Part shown: one piece after another, positions 1-12,900 of the stretch
Numbering within the stretch: the first letter of the stretch is position 1
How the letters are laid out: each line of letters opens with the position of its first letter
From: Gyrodactylus bullatarudis
Taxonomy: Eukaryota; Platyhelminthes; Monogenea; Gyrodactylidea; Gyrodactylidae
Assembly: GCA_012064415.1 (NCBI GenBank)
Contig: SSNU01000196.1
Span: 116,852 to 180,851, forward strand
DNA length: 64,000 nucleotides
Direction of reading: 5' to 3'
The notes under the pieces: generated by a model
The model's database searches: none
The model's input: the letters and a program-made list of their open reading frames with translations, nothing else
What the model was told of the DNA's origin: nothing
Program-made: the position numbers and the translations under genes

Positions 1-552
1 TCACTGGATTTAGAGAATTTTCTAATAGAATATATTATAGTATTAATTCTAGAAATGTTAAAAAGAGGATCAATTTTTAAATTAGATGACATACTGAAAC
101 CCAGATCTAAAGTTAAGGAGACAATTTCTCCAGGAAGTAGAAGAGATTCCATGAGAGTTGCAGGGAGACCAGATGGGAGCATAATTTTGCATTTATTTCT
201 ATTAATATAAAGCCCCATGGCCTCAAGGGAACCTTTAAGAAGCAAGAAGTTATGATTTATTTTTATAATGTCTAGAGCATTATTAATTCTAAAGACGAAT
301 TTTAGGTCGTCGGCATATTTTATGAGGACACCCACAATATCCTCAGAGAGCTGAATATCAGCGAAGCAAATATTAAAGATAAGAGGGCCAATAGAAGAAC
401 CTTGGGGGAGCCCAGAGTTTATCTTAACAAGTTTACTGTTGGTGGCGTTGAAAGTAACATATTGCATCCTTTTTGTTAAAAAGTACATAGTGAGATTAAT
501 TACATAAGGATCAATTTCTCTCTTTCTTGAGACTATATCACAAACCATCCAA
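1..552 (-). mobile_element. Non-LTR retrotransposon fragment, reverse transcriptase core
   Basis: Read on the minus strand this encodes the palm of a LINE reverse transcriptase. It has a degenerate LPQGSS..GPL block (complement near 385-425), a FADIQLSED block, and the catalytic LIKYADDLKF motif (YADD at about 306-317). These are followed by LEAMGLYINR.KCKIMLPSGLPATLMESLLLPGEIVS. The same order recurs in the copies at 39690 and 49340. It is cut by the left window edge and lacks upstream domains on its 5' side near 552. It lies in an intron of the kinase gene, antisense to it. No long frame survives, so it is a relic. The family call rests on conserved RT motifs; the clade (Jockey/CR1-like) is inference. 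Confidence 0.85.
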
Positions 553-728
553 CCTAGCTATTATGATATATTTTACTAGCCTCTCATTGGCGATGAAAGG
601 CATTGAAAGGGTTAATTTTGAATTTTTCATGGCACCCAGTTTAATTGATATCTACTGCATAAAATACAAATTTTGAATTGAGAATGATACGTTTTTATGA
701 TTTCTTTCATTTTTAATTTTCCTCGTAG

Positions 729-960
729 ACAATCGAAAATAAAATTCTCTGCATCGCTGTAGAATTTGCATCTGGGGGAACACTTTTGGATTTAATCAAG
801 AGCGCGCCGAAGAAGAGAATTCATGAGCCATTGACGAGAATATTCGCTAGACAGCTGGTCTCTGTGTTGGAGTATTTGAATTTTCGTGGCGTTGTCCATC
901 GAGACTTGAAGTTGGAAAACATTTGCCTTCATAGAGATAGATTACATATCAAAATTGTTG
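729..960 (+). CDS. Kinase exon: hinge to HRD catalytic loop
   Basis: The exon follows a polypyrimidine tract ending in cgtag and ends at G|gtaagc, leaving phase 1. It encodes 77 codons: TIENKILCIAVEF (subdomain V, hinge), GGTLLDLIKS, QLVSVLEYLNFRGVVHRDLKLEN and ICLHRDRLHIKIV. The catalytic Asp of HRD, the Lys two residues on and the Asn of KLEN are all present, as in active kinases. The exon starts in phase 0, so the glycine loop, VAIK lysine and alpha-C glutamate must be in upstream exons not in this window. Confidence 0.92.
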
Positions 961-3900
961 GTAAGCTATACAAATCTATAGCAAAACCTAATTGAAATGA
1001 AAACGAGTACGAGTATTTTATATTTTTACAAAAACTTTTCGAATCCCACAATAATATGAAATTGGAAAAATAATAAATAGTAATTTCTAATTAGGTTTGT
1101 TAATATAAAGTTCAGAATATGCTCATAAACCAACTATAACTAAACAGATTTTCAAATATCTGATCGTGTTCGATCTAGGTCTTCTCGATTACCTGACTAG
1201 TTACATATTTTCAATCTTATCAGTGAGCAGAAAAAAATTTTATGATAAATAAAACAAGGAAAATTATCATGTTTCAACGAATGTTTCCTATTTCCAATAA
1301 TTTCGATAAAGAGGTTTTTAACTTTATCATCCTTCCTTGACTTATTCCTTGACAGCTAGCACCCAGGCATTTTTTCATTCAATTCTTTTAAATTTTATTA
1401 CCAAAAGTGTATGAATTCAGCTGAAAATCGTAATAGATAGCACTGATGACAAAACGAGTCCAATTTTTCGAGCGGAACGTCTATGCTACCTATTCCTAAA
1501 AATCGATTGAATGTCATCTGAAATTGTTTACCATTCCCTACAAAATACCTTTATTGAATAAAAGATTGACCAATGGTTTATAAAAATATTTTTATGTATA
1601 ATAAAATATCGATAATTCTTTACAATGCTAAAGGAATCGAGAATAGATTCTAAAAATCATAAGATATAAAAACTTCTGAGAAATCAATCAACTTCATTTC
1701 ATATTCTTTTTCGTGATCTCTATATAGATTTCAGCCTTAGCGCTTTCATAGACAATTCTGGTGGCCTAAATACTCCATGTGGATCCCCAGAATATGCAGC
1801 TCCAGAGATGTTAGATCCACCAAAGAATTTTATGTACAGCATCGAGGTAGACATTTGGAGTGTGTAAGTTGACGCATAAATCCGAAATGAAATAGATCAA
1901 TAAAATCTACATTTTTTAATACTTGAAAAAATTATTCGATTATTCAGAATTTTTTCTTCAACCACATATTTGCGCTGCCATCTTCTGGATTTTCAATAAA
2001 AAAATTAGAAATCGAAACAGCATGGTTTTCCTGTTTAAACCTTCATGTCCCATTGTTTCACCAGTGGAAGTTCCACTGTGGAACACAACACTCTCTTGAC
2101 CGATAATTTGAACTGAAGGATACTTAATACTTTTCCACCCCTCATAAGAAAATAAATTTATTAACCGTGATTTTTTGAAAATCTAGTCAAAAATTTAGAA
2201 AATATTTAGAAAGTGTTTTTGAAACCTACTTGCTGAGGTCTTAGGAAAAAATAAAATAACTTTCTTTCGTAAAACAATAGCTGTAGATTTCAAATATGCA
2301 ATTGCCTGCTCGATATCTCTCATAGTTTAGAAGATAACTGGTTTTAGAGCCAAAAAATGCCAATTTCACCCTCTATTATCTTTGAAATGATAATTATAAT
2401 TATATGTTGGCTATAGAAAAGGAATTCAAATTCAGAATCAGCGTAATTATTTTGGAAAGGTTGCAAGTTCCCTCATTTGTGTGATGAAAAAATAATAATT
2501 TGGGACATGAAGGGCTAAGATGTTTGGTCACCACAGTATCTTTATTAAAATGATCATAAGATCTAGTTAACAACTTTCTACATGAAGTACCACAGTCACA
2601 CTGAAATTTATAAATCAATAGAATTTATTCTTGAGGGTCAGGTAAATCCTTATAAACAAAATACAGTTTTCAATTGTATATTGTCATAATGTTGATCGAT
2701 GATATTGTTGAGGTTTCCCTTAACATCATTACTAAAACCATTCCCTTTGAAATCAAGTTTCATGATTACTTTTGTTTTCTAGCCTTCCTCACTACTGACA
2801 ACTTCATCTCAAATTATAAATTGATTAATGAACTTGTCCACAAATTTAGCTGGATAACCATTTTCCATTGAACAAGGCTTCGAAATCTCTGTTTCATTTG
2901 ATATTACCTTTTCGTGAAAATTTGATAAAATATCTAAAAAATCACCCAAGATTTGGTCTTTTAAAAATAAACTCTATAGAAAAGCTAATTTTACTATCAA
3001 TTTTACAATAGTCTCTTGTTAAACGCTCAACTGGTTAAATGTTAATATTATAAAAGAAGTTGACAATAATACTCAGATTTGGTTACATAAATAAGCCTAA
3101 TACAAATCGTTTTTATTTATTTCTTTGAGTATCTCTTGCACTGATTAATGAACAGTATGAGCAATACAGTTCAGCTTTAAAATTGATTCGAAATTTGATG
3201 AAAAAAATAAATTTAGTTCCATTGATGAATCTGAAATGTTAAAAATGTACAAATTAAAGACTTTAATTGATAAAAGTAGATTTAACTCTTTAAGTCACAG
3301 AGAATTTTTTTTCATGACTGGCATTCAATCTTTTGTCTATTCTATGGTTTGAGAATACGCTGATTACAAATCTACAGTTGTTTTAACGCAATTATTTTTA
3401 GTTCAAAAGTTATCGATCAAAAAACAGGTCATTTTTTGATCCAAAAACTGGCTATCTTTGTAGCTTTAGCAGATAGAGTTCAGGCGATTGCATATTTAAA
3501 TTCTAGAGGTATGATTACTCGATAAAAATTATCTTACTTTTATCTATGACCTTGGGAAGTAGGTTTTCAAAAAAACGTTTCGTTTTACTGACATTGGTAC
3601 TTCGAAATTTCTTTTCAATATTCATTCATTTCTTTTACTTTTCAGAGGAATAATTTTGTATTACTTATTAATTGGGCGTCTTCCTTTTTATTCGCCATAT
3701 TTCGACCAAAAGTGGCAATCAAGACTTTTAAAGTATTCACGAGCTGGCCTCACAGAAAAACATTTTACACTAATGTCAATATTATCCAATGGTAAGTTAC
3801 ACTCTATCTGTTATTTTTGATTACATTTATTCATTTCAAAATTACACCAGAAAGCATGAAAAATCAGACGTCTTTAAATTATCTCCGTATTCTGGTTGGT

Positions 3901-6900
3901 CAAGTGGAAAATTGAGTGTTGATTGGCCAAAAAGGATCTTACTTAATTAAATTCACTATGGTTTTTTTATATATATAAAATACTCGCAGAAGTTGAATAT
4001 TCAACGTGATAATGTTCCATATCTTAGAAAGTATTCCATTTTTTATCACGAAAATTTATTATGATATAATTTTCAAACTTTTATCAATTAAAAAGAATAA
4101 TCTGGAATAATCTTGAGTTGGCGCCAAAATCCGATATTTGAACATTTTATTCATTTAAAAGTAAGATGATGGTGTGGACCGAAATTAGACAAGGAAACCA
4201 AATATTATCACCAAAGTCTTGCAAGACCCGCTGTTTTTGAGGGATCTTGGTTCATCTAAATTTCAATAATTTTCAAGTAGTAAAAATGATTAAGAAAAAG
4301 ACCAGATCTATCAAATTTGGTTTCCGTGTCTAATTTAGAACCTTAGAAATTTATTCGACCACATTCTCACTGGAAAATTTCTAGCTCTAAGCTCAGAATT
4401 AAAAAACCCCCACATTTTTCAGATTATTTTTTTCAATTGATAATAATGGGTTATATTATCTATATTTGAGAATGCCTAATCAAGTCTAAATCTAAAAATT
4501 TTATCAATATAAACTTTTGCTCTTGCTACTAAAACTTTCTATAGAAATCAAGCTTTAAGAATCTGATCCACTTGCATAAGTTATGTGCATTTGATTTTGC
4601 AAGTTTAAGCAATGGGTTTTTACTTTTCACAATTTCAGATTGCCGAAATCTCTTAACCAAGATTATTGAACCCAATCCCCTGGAACGTATCACCATTTCA
4701 GAATTAACTAAAGATCCCTGGTTGACCAAAAATTTTAGTCTTCCTTTTTGTATTTTTCGACCCTTTCAAATTAACCCTCTGAGAAATCTGTTCAAGACCG
4801 AATTGACTGATCCAAATATCAATAATCCTTCTCCACACGACATGGATAATGAAAATACCAAGTTGATTTTCTTTGATGAACAGGGCTATCTACTCTCAAA
4901 GCCAAAGCTGGTTAGTTTATTTGAAGAGCGTTGTGCACCCCTAATAGATACTGAACGAGAATTTCCTTGTTTTTGTACACGACAATACGTCAAAAGTAAA
5001 ACTAATGACAAAATCCGGAGCAATCTATGCAAAGACCATATTTCAGAAGAGGTACGTTTTTCTAATATAAAAAAGGGGTCTGAATCTATCTAAAATTTGA
5101 AGAATGAATATTTTTCCTATTTTCATTTAAAATCTAAAAGCCGATCATTCAAAATTTGAGCGAATCTCGTCAACGTCAGGCCTTAGAAAAATGTATCGGT
5201 AAAGTTCTCTATAAAAACAATTTTGATCTTGATATAATCAAAGTTTCAAAAATTCACCTTGTTTAGGGAGAGTAGAAAATGAACGAAAAATGTGTTATGA
5301 AGCAACTCGAATCTGATTGGTTGTTAAGAGTCTTGCATTCTGTTGGTCAATTAATAGGAGAAATAGAGGTATAAAAGGAATTTTACTATGAAAGTAATTC
5401 AACTAGCGCGTCATCATCTGTGTAAATGACTGTACTATGACAGAATTTCATATGGCAGTTCTAGTTGAATCTATTGACTTTGTTTATCACTTAGGAATTT
5501 CAATTGAGTCAAGGTTGTCAAATCTATGACTCATAGATGCTTATTTGTACACCTTACCGTAGTATGATCGATAGATAAATCATATTTTATAACTAATTTT
5601 GAACCAAATAGTTCTTCAGGGAGCTTTTCGGCATAGATTGACTATAACGTTATTCTCTTGACTATGAGTTGTCTTTTCGCCCGTATTGGTCTATCTGTAG
5701 AAAAAGAAAATTATTTTTATTTTCGAAACATTTTGAAACATAATTTCTCAACTGACCAAAAGACTTGCATGTCAATCACAACTTGGACTAGCCCATTTTT
5801 AGGAGATTTAATGGATGATGTTTTTTATTTTTTGTTACAGAAAAAAATATGAATTATTTAATGAATTGCGCAAACAAATTAGACATATCCAAGAAAAATA
5901 TTCTTACTTCAACTCCCATTTATGATTAGATAAAAAATACGGGAAAATTACAGATAATTTTTTTTTCTTTTAGTATACTTCTGATCTAGATTTCATTCTC
6001 TTCGATCATAATAATTATCTCAGCGTCCTCCCTGAAGAATTATAATTAATTTTACACCTAGTTAATATGAAGATGGCAAATTAATATTTTTACAAAATTC
6101 TTATCTTTTTCATCAAGAAATCAAATTCGATCAAGATTTTTTGGAATCTAGATCATGGGGCCCTCTTTCACGATACGGAGAAAAACTATTCAAAAAAAAA
6201 ACAATTTTTAAGGAAAATACGGCAAATTTGAAATCTTGAAGTAGTGCCAACTATTTTTGAACTTTGAGTTGAAAAATTTTGTTGATTTCAATGTGAGAGA
6301 GTGATCAAAAGTTGATTTTTAGGATCACAATCAGTCAAAGAAATCAAATATGCTGAATCTGGGAACCACCCCATAATCGTGTCAAAAACAAATTTTGATT
6401 TTTTGACCATTTTCCCTACTTCAAAGTCGATGAAATTTGATACTTCAAGAACCCTGAAAAATGAAGAATTTATCAAAATTTTTATGATGATAGTCGGTAT
6501 TTTTGTCTTATTTTGATCTTAAAAATCAACTTTTGACCACTCTCTCACATTGAAATCAACAAAATTTTTCAACTCAAAGTTCAAAAAAAAAAATTGATTT
6601 TTTCTAAATTTTTTTCTCCATCTCGTGAAAGTGGGCCTCATGATCAAGATTCCAAAAAAATCTTGATCATATACGATTTTTTGATGAAAAAGTTAAGTAT
6701 TTTGTAAAAATATTAATTTCCCATCTTCATATTAACTAGGTGTATCTCAAAAAGCACAAATATTTGTGGATTCCGAGTCAGATTGAAAAGATTTTGTTCG
6801 TTTGCACAGGTGGTATAGAGACCGGACAATATTTTCTATTAATTATTACGAACAAAGTTCAAATCTAAGCCCGTTTAAATTTTGAAATTAGCTTTCAGAA

Positions 6901-9900
6901 AATTTCCGACTCCTAGATTGAGGTATTAAAGTTCTTTAAAAATTAATTTTTTCTAAATTTTTTTCTCCGTATCGTGAAAGAAGGCCTCTAGATTCCAAAA
7001 AATCTTGATCAAATTCGATTTTTTGATGAAAAAATTAAGAATTTTGTAAAAATATTAAATTTCCATCTTCATATTAACTAGGTTTATATATTCAAGTTCA
7101 TCTATAGGAATTGAACCCACATCTGCGAGTTAGAAAAATCCTTTAGAAGAGAAGCAGTGCTCTAACTTTGGTGATATATTGCCTAAGCACCTATAATTGT
7201 AGATGAACTAAATCATTCCAAGTTATAATTTATAACTAATTTTTCAAACGTTGTTTATTCTGATGACTCTCAAATTAGGAGATTAGAAAAAGGGATATAT
7301 TGAAGCCAAATTTACGTTTTTTAATGCATCATCAGTAGTAATACTTTTATAATGATAATATTAAGTAAGAATTCATTCAAGATGATAATTTTAAAATTAT
7401 GAAAGAAATAGTGAAAGTCAAAGAAAATAAGAACAAAATGTAAGCTGAAAAAAACAACAAAACTCTCCATTAAATAGCAACACAGTGGAGAGAAAAGTGG
7501 AAAAGTTAACATAGACCGAGGTAGTTGAAGATTTTAGAAGGGTTTTTTTAAACAAATAAGTTTGGTTTATTTAAAGTTAACAAGAAGATGAGAATTTTTA
7601 CAAAAAACTCAATATTTTCTCCGGATTCACAGAAAAAAATAAATTTTTGAATTCTGAAATGGAATGAGCTAATAAGTTGTTTATGTTCAAAAAAAAATCC
7701 GAAAAAATTCAATCTGACCAAAATTAGGCCAATTTTTGGATTTCGAAAATGCACCAAATTTCCACTTTTTCAACTTTTGAACCCAAAAGTTTCATCGATT
7801 TCGATGATTTGAACCAATTAAGTACTGATATTTGGGATCAACATTAGACGAAGAATTCGAATTTGGCCATAGAGATAGCGAAGAACTTACTGTTTCCGAG
7901 AAAAAGTTAAACTTCCAGATTTTGGATAATTTGCCTTTGTGATAATTGAAAAATTCGAATGGTTCGATTTCCCACAGTAATGACGAACTTCAGTGAAGTT
8001 CTGCAGGTGAATTCTAATTCTTCGTCTAGGGTTGATCCCAAATATCAGTACTTAACTGCTTCGAATCATCGAAATCGATAAAACTTTTGGGTTCAAAAGT
8101 TGAAAAAACGAAAAATTGGTGCATTTTCGAAATCCAAAAATTCAAAAAATATTTTTTCTGTGAATCCGGAAAAAATATCGAATTTTTTGTAAAAATAGTA
8201 AATTTTAATCTTTATGAAGATTTTCTCCTTCTCCAAACGTCTATAGTGTGCATTTTTGTATAAAAATTGAAAGTTGTAATTGATGCTCTTCCTGTTTAAG
8301 ATGCCTGGTCACCGCTGTATCTTTCTTAAGATTGCCTCGGAATAAAACGATCATTTAAATTTCTTACCTATCTTTTTAGATTATAAATAAGATTGCTGAG
8401 ATTTTGAACAGAGAATATGAACATGTCCTCAATCAAGTTATAGAGAATAAAAATTGTGAAGAAACGGCCATGTTTCGTTTATTCTACAACGAGAAACGTG
8501 ATCAGGATGGTTTTCACCTTGTCGACCATACGTCCCCAGGATGGCCGTTAATGAGTAGGATCATAAGGGAGAGTTTTAGTGAGAAAGATGTTGGTTTTAC
8601 CAATTTACATGATATGTATGCTGGGGAAAAGCCAAATACATTCTGGTGGTGGCATCCACTCAACTCCAAGTTTGTTTATTAATTATCAGAAACACGTAAC
8701 TACTTACAAGTAACTACTACATTCTCTATAAGATTAAACTTCACCACAACAAAATGGTTATTCACAGGAGCCTCACTAGATCACAACATCTCTCCAGGAC
8801 TCCTCAAAAGGACTCAGAAATGGGCAAAGTTTCGAGAAGACTTAGAGAAATCTAGTGAAAATTTCAATGAAAAGATTTATCAAACTAGAACTGTTCTCAA
8901 ATCTCAATCTCAAAACTTTGATTCCTCATGTGAGTTTGAATCAATTGAATGAATTAAACCTTTTTAAAAAAAGTCATAATCCTTAAAATTAATCAATATC
9001 ATGATAAGTGAGATGCTTAAGAACGCCAGTTTTGAGCTGAACCATCGTGGCCATGTTTTGAAAAAATAAATGATGTTATTTAACTAATAAGGCCTTTATT
9101 TCGGGCATACTCATCAGTGTGATACATGTCATTTAAATACGTTTTTAGTAAAGTTTTTATATGGCATGTATCACACTGATGAGTATGCCCGAAATAAAGG
9201 CCTTATTTGTGAAATAACTGGCATCATCTTCTTATTTTTTTCAAAATATTTTTATAGATCTTTCCCGAAAAGACAGTCTCAATAAACGACTACAAGTGAG
9301 TTTTTTATAATTTTCATTGATCATTTAGGTCCAAGGAGTTTTTTTATTGGAATAATTTTATAAAGCTAATCGATACGAAGTTACAAAAATCTCAATTTTT
9401 TTATCAATAATTCGAAAATGTTAAAGATTTTGGAGAACATTTTTTGATTCTACGTCAAATTTCCATTTTTATAACTTTAATTAATTGGAATAATCAACCT
9501 TTTTCCAAATTATTGATTTAGCAGATGGTTAATTTCAGGTTTTTTCGTGTTTGATTTTTCTACGGGTAACCTGATTGGTTTTAAGGTTTATCTAATTTTT
9601 AATGGATTTTTAGATCCAGACCAATAGGAATATTAAGGTTTATAGATAAAATTGAATAGGAGAGTTTAGGTTTTCATCCACTGAAGAAGATACTTGAAAC
9701 GTGAAATAGGAAAAAAGGAGTCTGCTATACGATGACTCAGTGAGAAAGAGTATGACGTAGATGTTTGCTTTGATAAATAGAGGGGTCTCTCAATTGTGAA
9801 AACGACTTTTCGTATTGATTTTCCAAAAAAATTGAAATGAGTTGAAAAAATCCACGACTGATTTCAAGTTCGATTACAACTGCTCTAAGGCAATATTTTG

Positions 9901-12900
9901 GAATGGAAATTACCTAACTGACTCAAATTTTGATTTTGCATCGAATGGTGTTATATTGAATGAGTTTGGATCCAAACTATAGTGAACTCTGAGATATGTC
10001 TTAGAAAATCATTCTGGTAATAGAGAGCTAGACATGGATGACACATTCAAATTTTCAACAAATTTGAGCTTGAAATAAGAAAGATAGAAGCACTCAAAGT
10101 GGATTGACTTGGGGAGAAAAAATCTTAAATTCGTCTCATTACTCATTAGTAAATATTTTAGTCAGTTCCTCTTCTTTATATACTCTTTTTAGGAAGTTCA
10201 CTGTATGTGTAGAAAGGGAAAATTTAGCATTAACATACAAACAATGATTTCCCACAACATATGATGGGGTACTCTAGTTCAGATTTAAATTAAATCTACT
10301 TTTACTAATCTCTAACATATTCGAACTTTGATGAAAAAATCAGATTTTTGTAAAAATCATAGACTTCTAATTTCTTATCTACCAACTGTTAAGTTTCAAT
10401 TAAATCTAAAAATAGTAAAAAAGACAATACTATTGAAATAACGATTCGATAAATGTATCTCTTTTAACGATAATTTATTTTTGCATTTCTTCTAAATAGA
10501 TTTTAAGATGTCTAACTACTTTTGTACGGCTATTCTTACCGATTAGAAATCCTCGAATCAAGCTGAAGAGAAACCAAGCAAATAACGTTGATAAGGATTC
10601 TCTAATATCAGTAGATTCTAATTATTATTTATGTGTATTTGGTGTGCATTTTTATTTGGAAATTTTCATTTCAAAAAGTTACCATGCATGTTGAGCATTT
10701 TTTGGCTTTTCTGTAATTTTAATTTAATCTGATGTGAGTCTAAATTTTTGTCTGCTCTTCTTTATAGTTATTCATATTTGCTTCGTGTTATTTTTATTTC
10801 AGCTATGAAATTTGATGGCTGATTTTGTTTCATGTTATTCATCTTCATTATAGTGGAAATTTTAAAATTTTGATCAAATGTTCAGTTCAAAATTTCATCT
10901 GAATCTTGTGAAAGCCAAATTTTGATTTCTTGACATTTTTAATGCTTGAAAATTGATGAAATTTTGATCATTCAAGATTCCTGAATAATAGAGATTTAAC
11001 AAAATTTTCAACATACTCAAATGACAATACTATGAAATCTAAACATAATTTTATATAATATCAAGTATCAAAATTCTTGTCAGTGATAATATTCAAGTTT
11101 AAAGGTCAGACTTCTCACACATCATTGTTATAAAAATTATATGTGGAAATTTCACGGAAAACTTTGATTTATAAAAATGTTAAAAATCGTTACATCTTTA
11201 CTGAATAATGATGAGTTTTCCTTAAATCTCAACGATCATTTTCATTTTCCTTTCCTAATGATGATCCTGAAAAAGAACGTTTGATCTCTCTCACACCTTG
11301 AAATCAAAAAATATTTTAACTTGAAGTTTAAAAACTTGAAAAAATCGCGCCAAATCGATAACAATTCTTGGTCGAGAAAAGAAAAACTCTCTCAGGTTAA
11401 ATTACTCTGTAGAAAAAATTCCTATATGATAAAACTAGTTTGATTTAATTCATTCTTTTTGAGACAAGATCTCTTTTATTGTGAAAAGACAGACAGACAC
11501 TATTTTTTTATGATCGATCATTTTCATGATCATTTTTTTCAAACGAATGCAATCGAAGATTTAGAACAATGTCGAAAGACATCATAATACATTGATTCAA
11601 GATTAAAGCAAATGTTTTTTTTCTGGCTTTGTTTTCTACAACTCTATTATGTCTACAAGGGAAAACCCTTGGGATGATAACAGAAAAGTTTTTATTACCA
11701 ATATACATTGATCAGAAATTATAAAAATTAGAAGCTGCAAGCTGTATCAGTTTTGAAGACAAAAATTTTGATATCAAAAATATTTCGGATTTTTCCTAAA
11801 ACAACCAACTTTAGCCCTTGACAACCTAAATCTTTTTCAAGAAACATTGCTAACCATTTTTAGACCCTGAAAATGGCCAACTTTTTTATCGCAATAGATG
11901 ACTTTATCGAATATTTGAAGTTAATTTAGACAGGGTTTAAATTGTTTATCTTAACCAGAAAGATTGATAACTGATCTGTTCTCTTCAATTTTGTCTATGT
12001 TTATTTTAGTAATAAATTCTGTTAAAATCAAATTTCTTTACATTCAGAAATGACCAATTTATAAAAGATTGAAAAATTGGAATAGTCAGCATTGTGATTA
12101 TTGTCCATCAAATGTTTATGAACCTAAGTATTCTTTGAAAGATGTTCCTTTGTCCTAGTCCTTAGTTTTCTAATTGTTCTTGATTATATTTATAATTTTC
12201 ATTTTTAAAGTAACATTGCTGATGAAGCTTTAAGAAATACGTATTCAGTGTTAATAAACCTCTTGTTTTTTCAATTCTTCAAAATTCCTAAATTCAAATA
12301 AGTGGATTTTCGGACGTATATACAAAATTACGTGAATCTCTAGTATATAATATTCTAATTTTCTTCAACTTTTACTATTTCTTTCATAATTTGTAAATTA
12401 TTATTTTCATTCATCTTTTAACTTTTATCATTATCAAAGAGACACTACTGATGAACCTTTGAGAAATGTACATTTGGTGTTAATATATCCTTTTTTCTAC
12501 TTTTCCAAACTGGGTTCTCAAAAAATCCTCATCGTATTTGAAATCATAATAAATTACCAACTTCGTACATTTATTAACTAGCTTTAATTTATTATTTTTT
12601 TCATTCCAACCCAAGTCTCATTTGATATACTAATCATGAAGAATAATGAGGAAATATGAGGGGAAGATTTCATGACACACGATAAAAATAATTCTTTCCA
12701 GACTTGTTTTCAAAATTACAATAATTTTATTGCATTATATAGTGGGATGTCTGATTATCTGATAATGCAAACGCACAATTCCCTTCACATGATCTAGTGG
12801 TATACGGATTTTTTTCATAAATCTCAGAAAATAATGATTATAATCATTACGTTTCCATTTAAACTCTTGAACCATCTGGCTTTTTACATTGTTTACATCT

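Noticed and set aside
5266..5320. Possible extra kinase exon reading GRVENERKMCYEATRI
   Set aside because: The acceptor fits the phase of the 5141-5198 exon, but there is no donor that joins it to 8380 before the stop.
5658..5852. 64-codon frame in the kinase intron
   Set aside because: No splice sites in phase and no similarity to kinase tails; probably chance.
7258..7290. CTGATGACTCTC and a later GAAAA on the plus strand
   Set aside because: The CTC/GAG pairing is offset from the core and no stem I forms.
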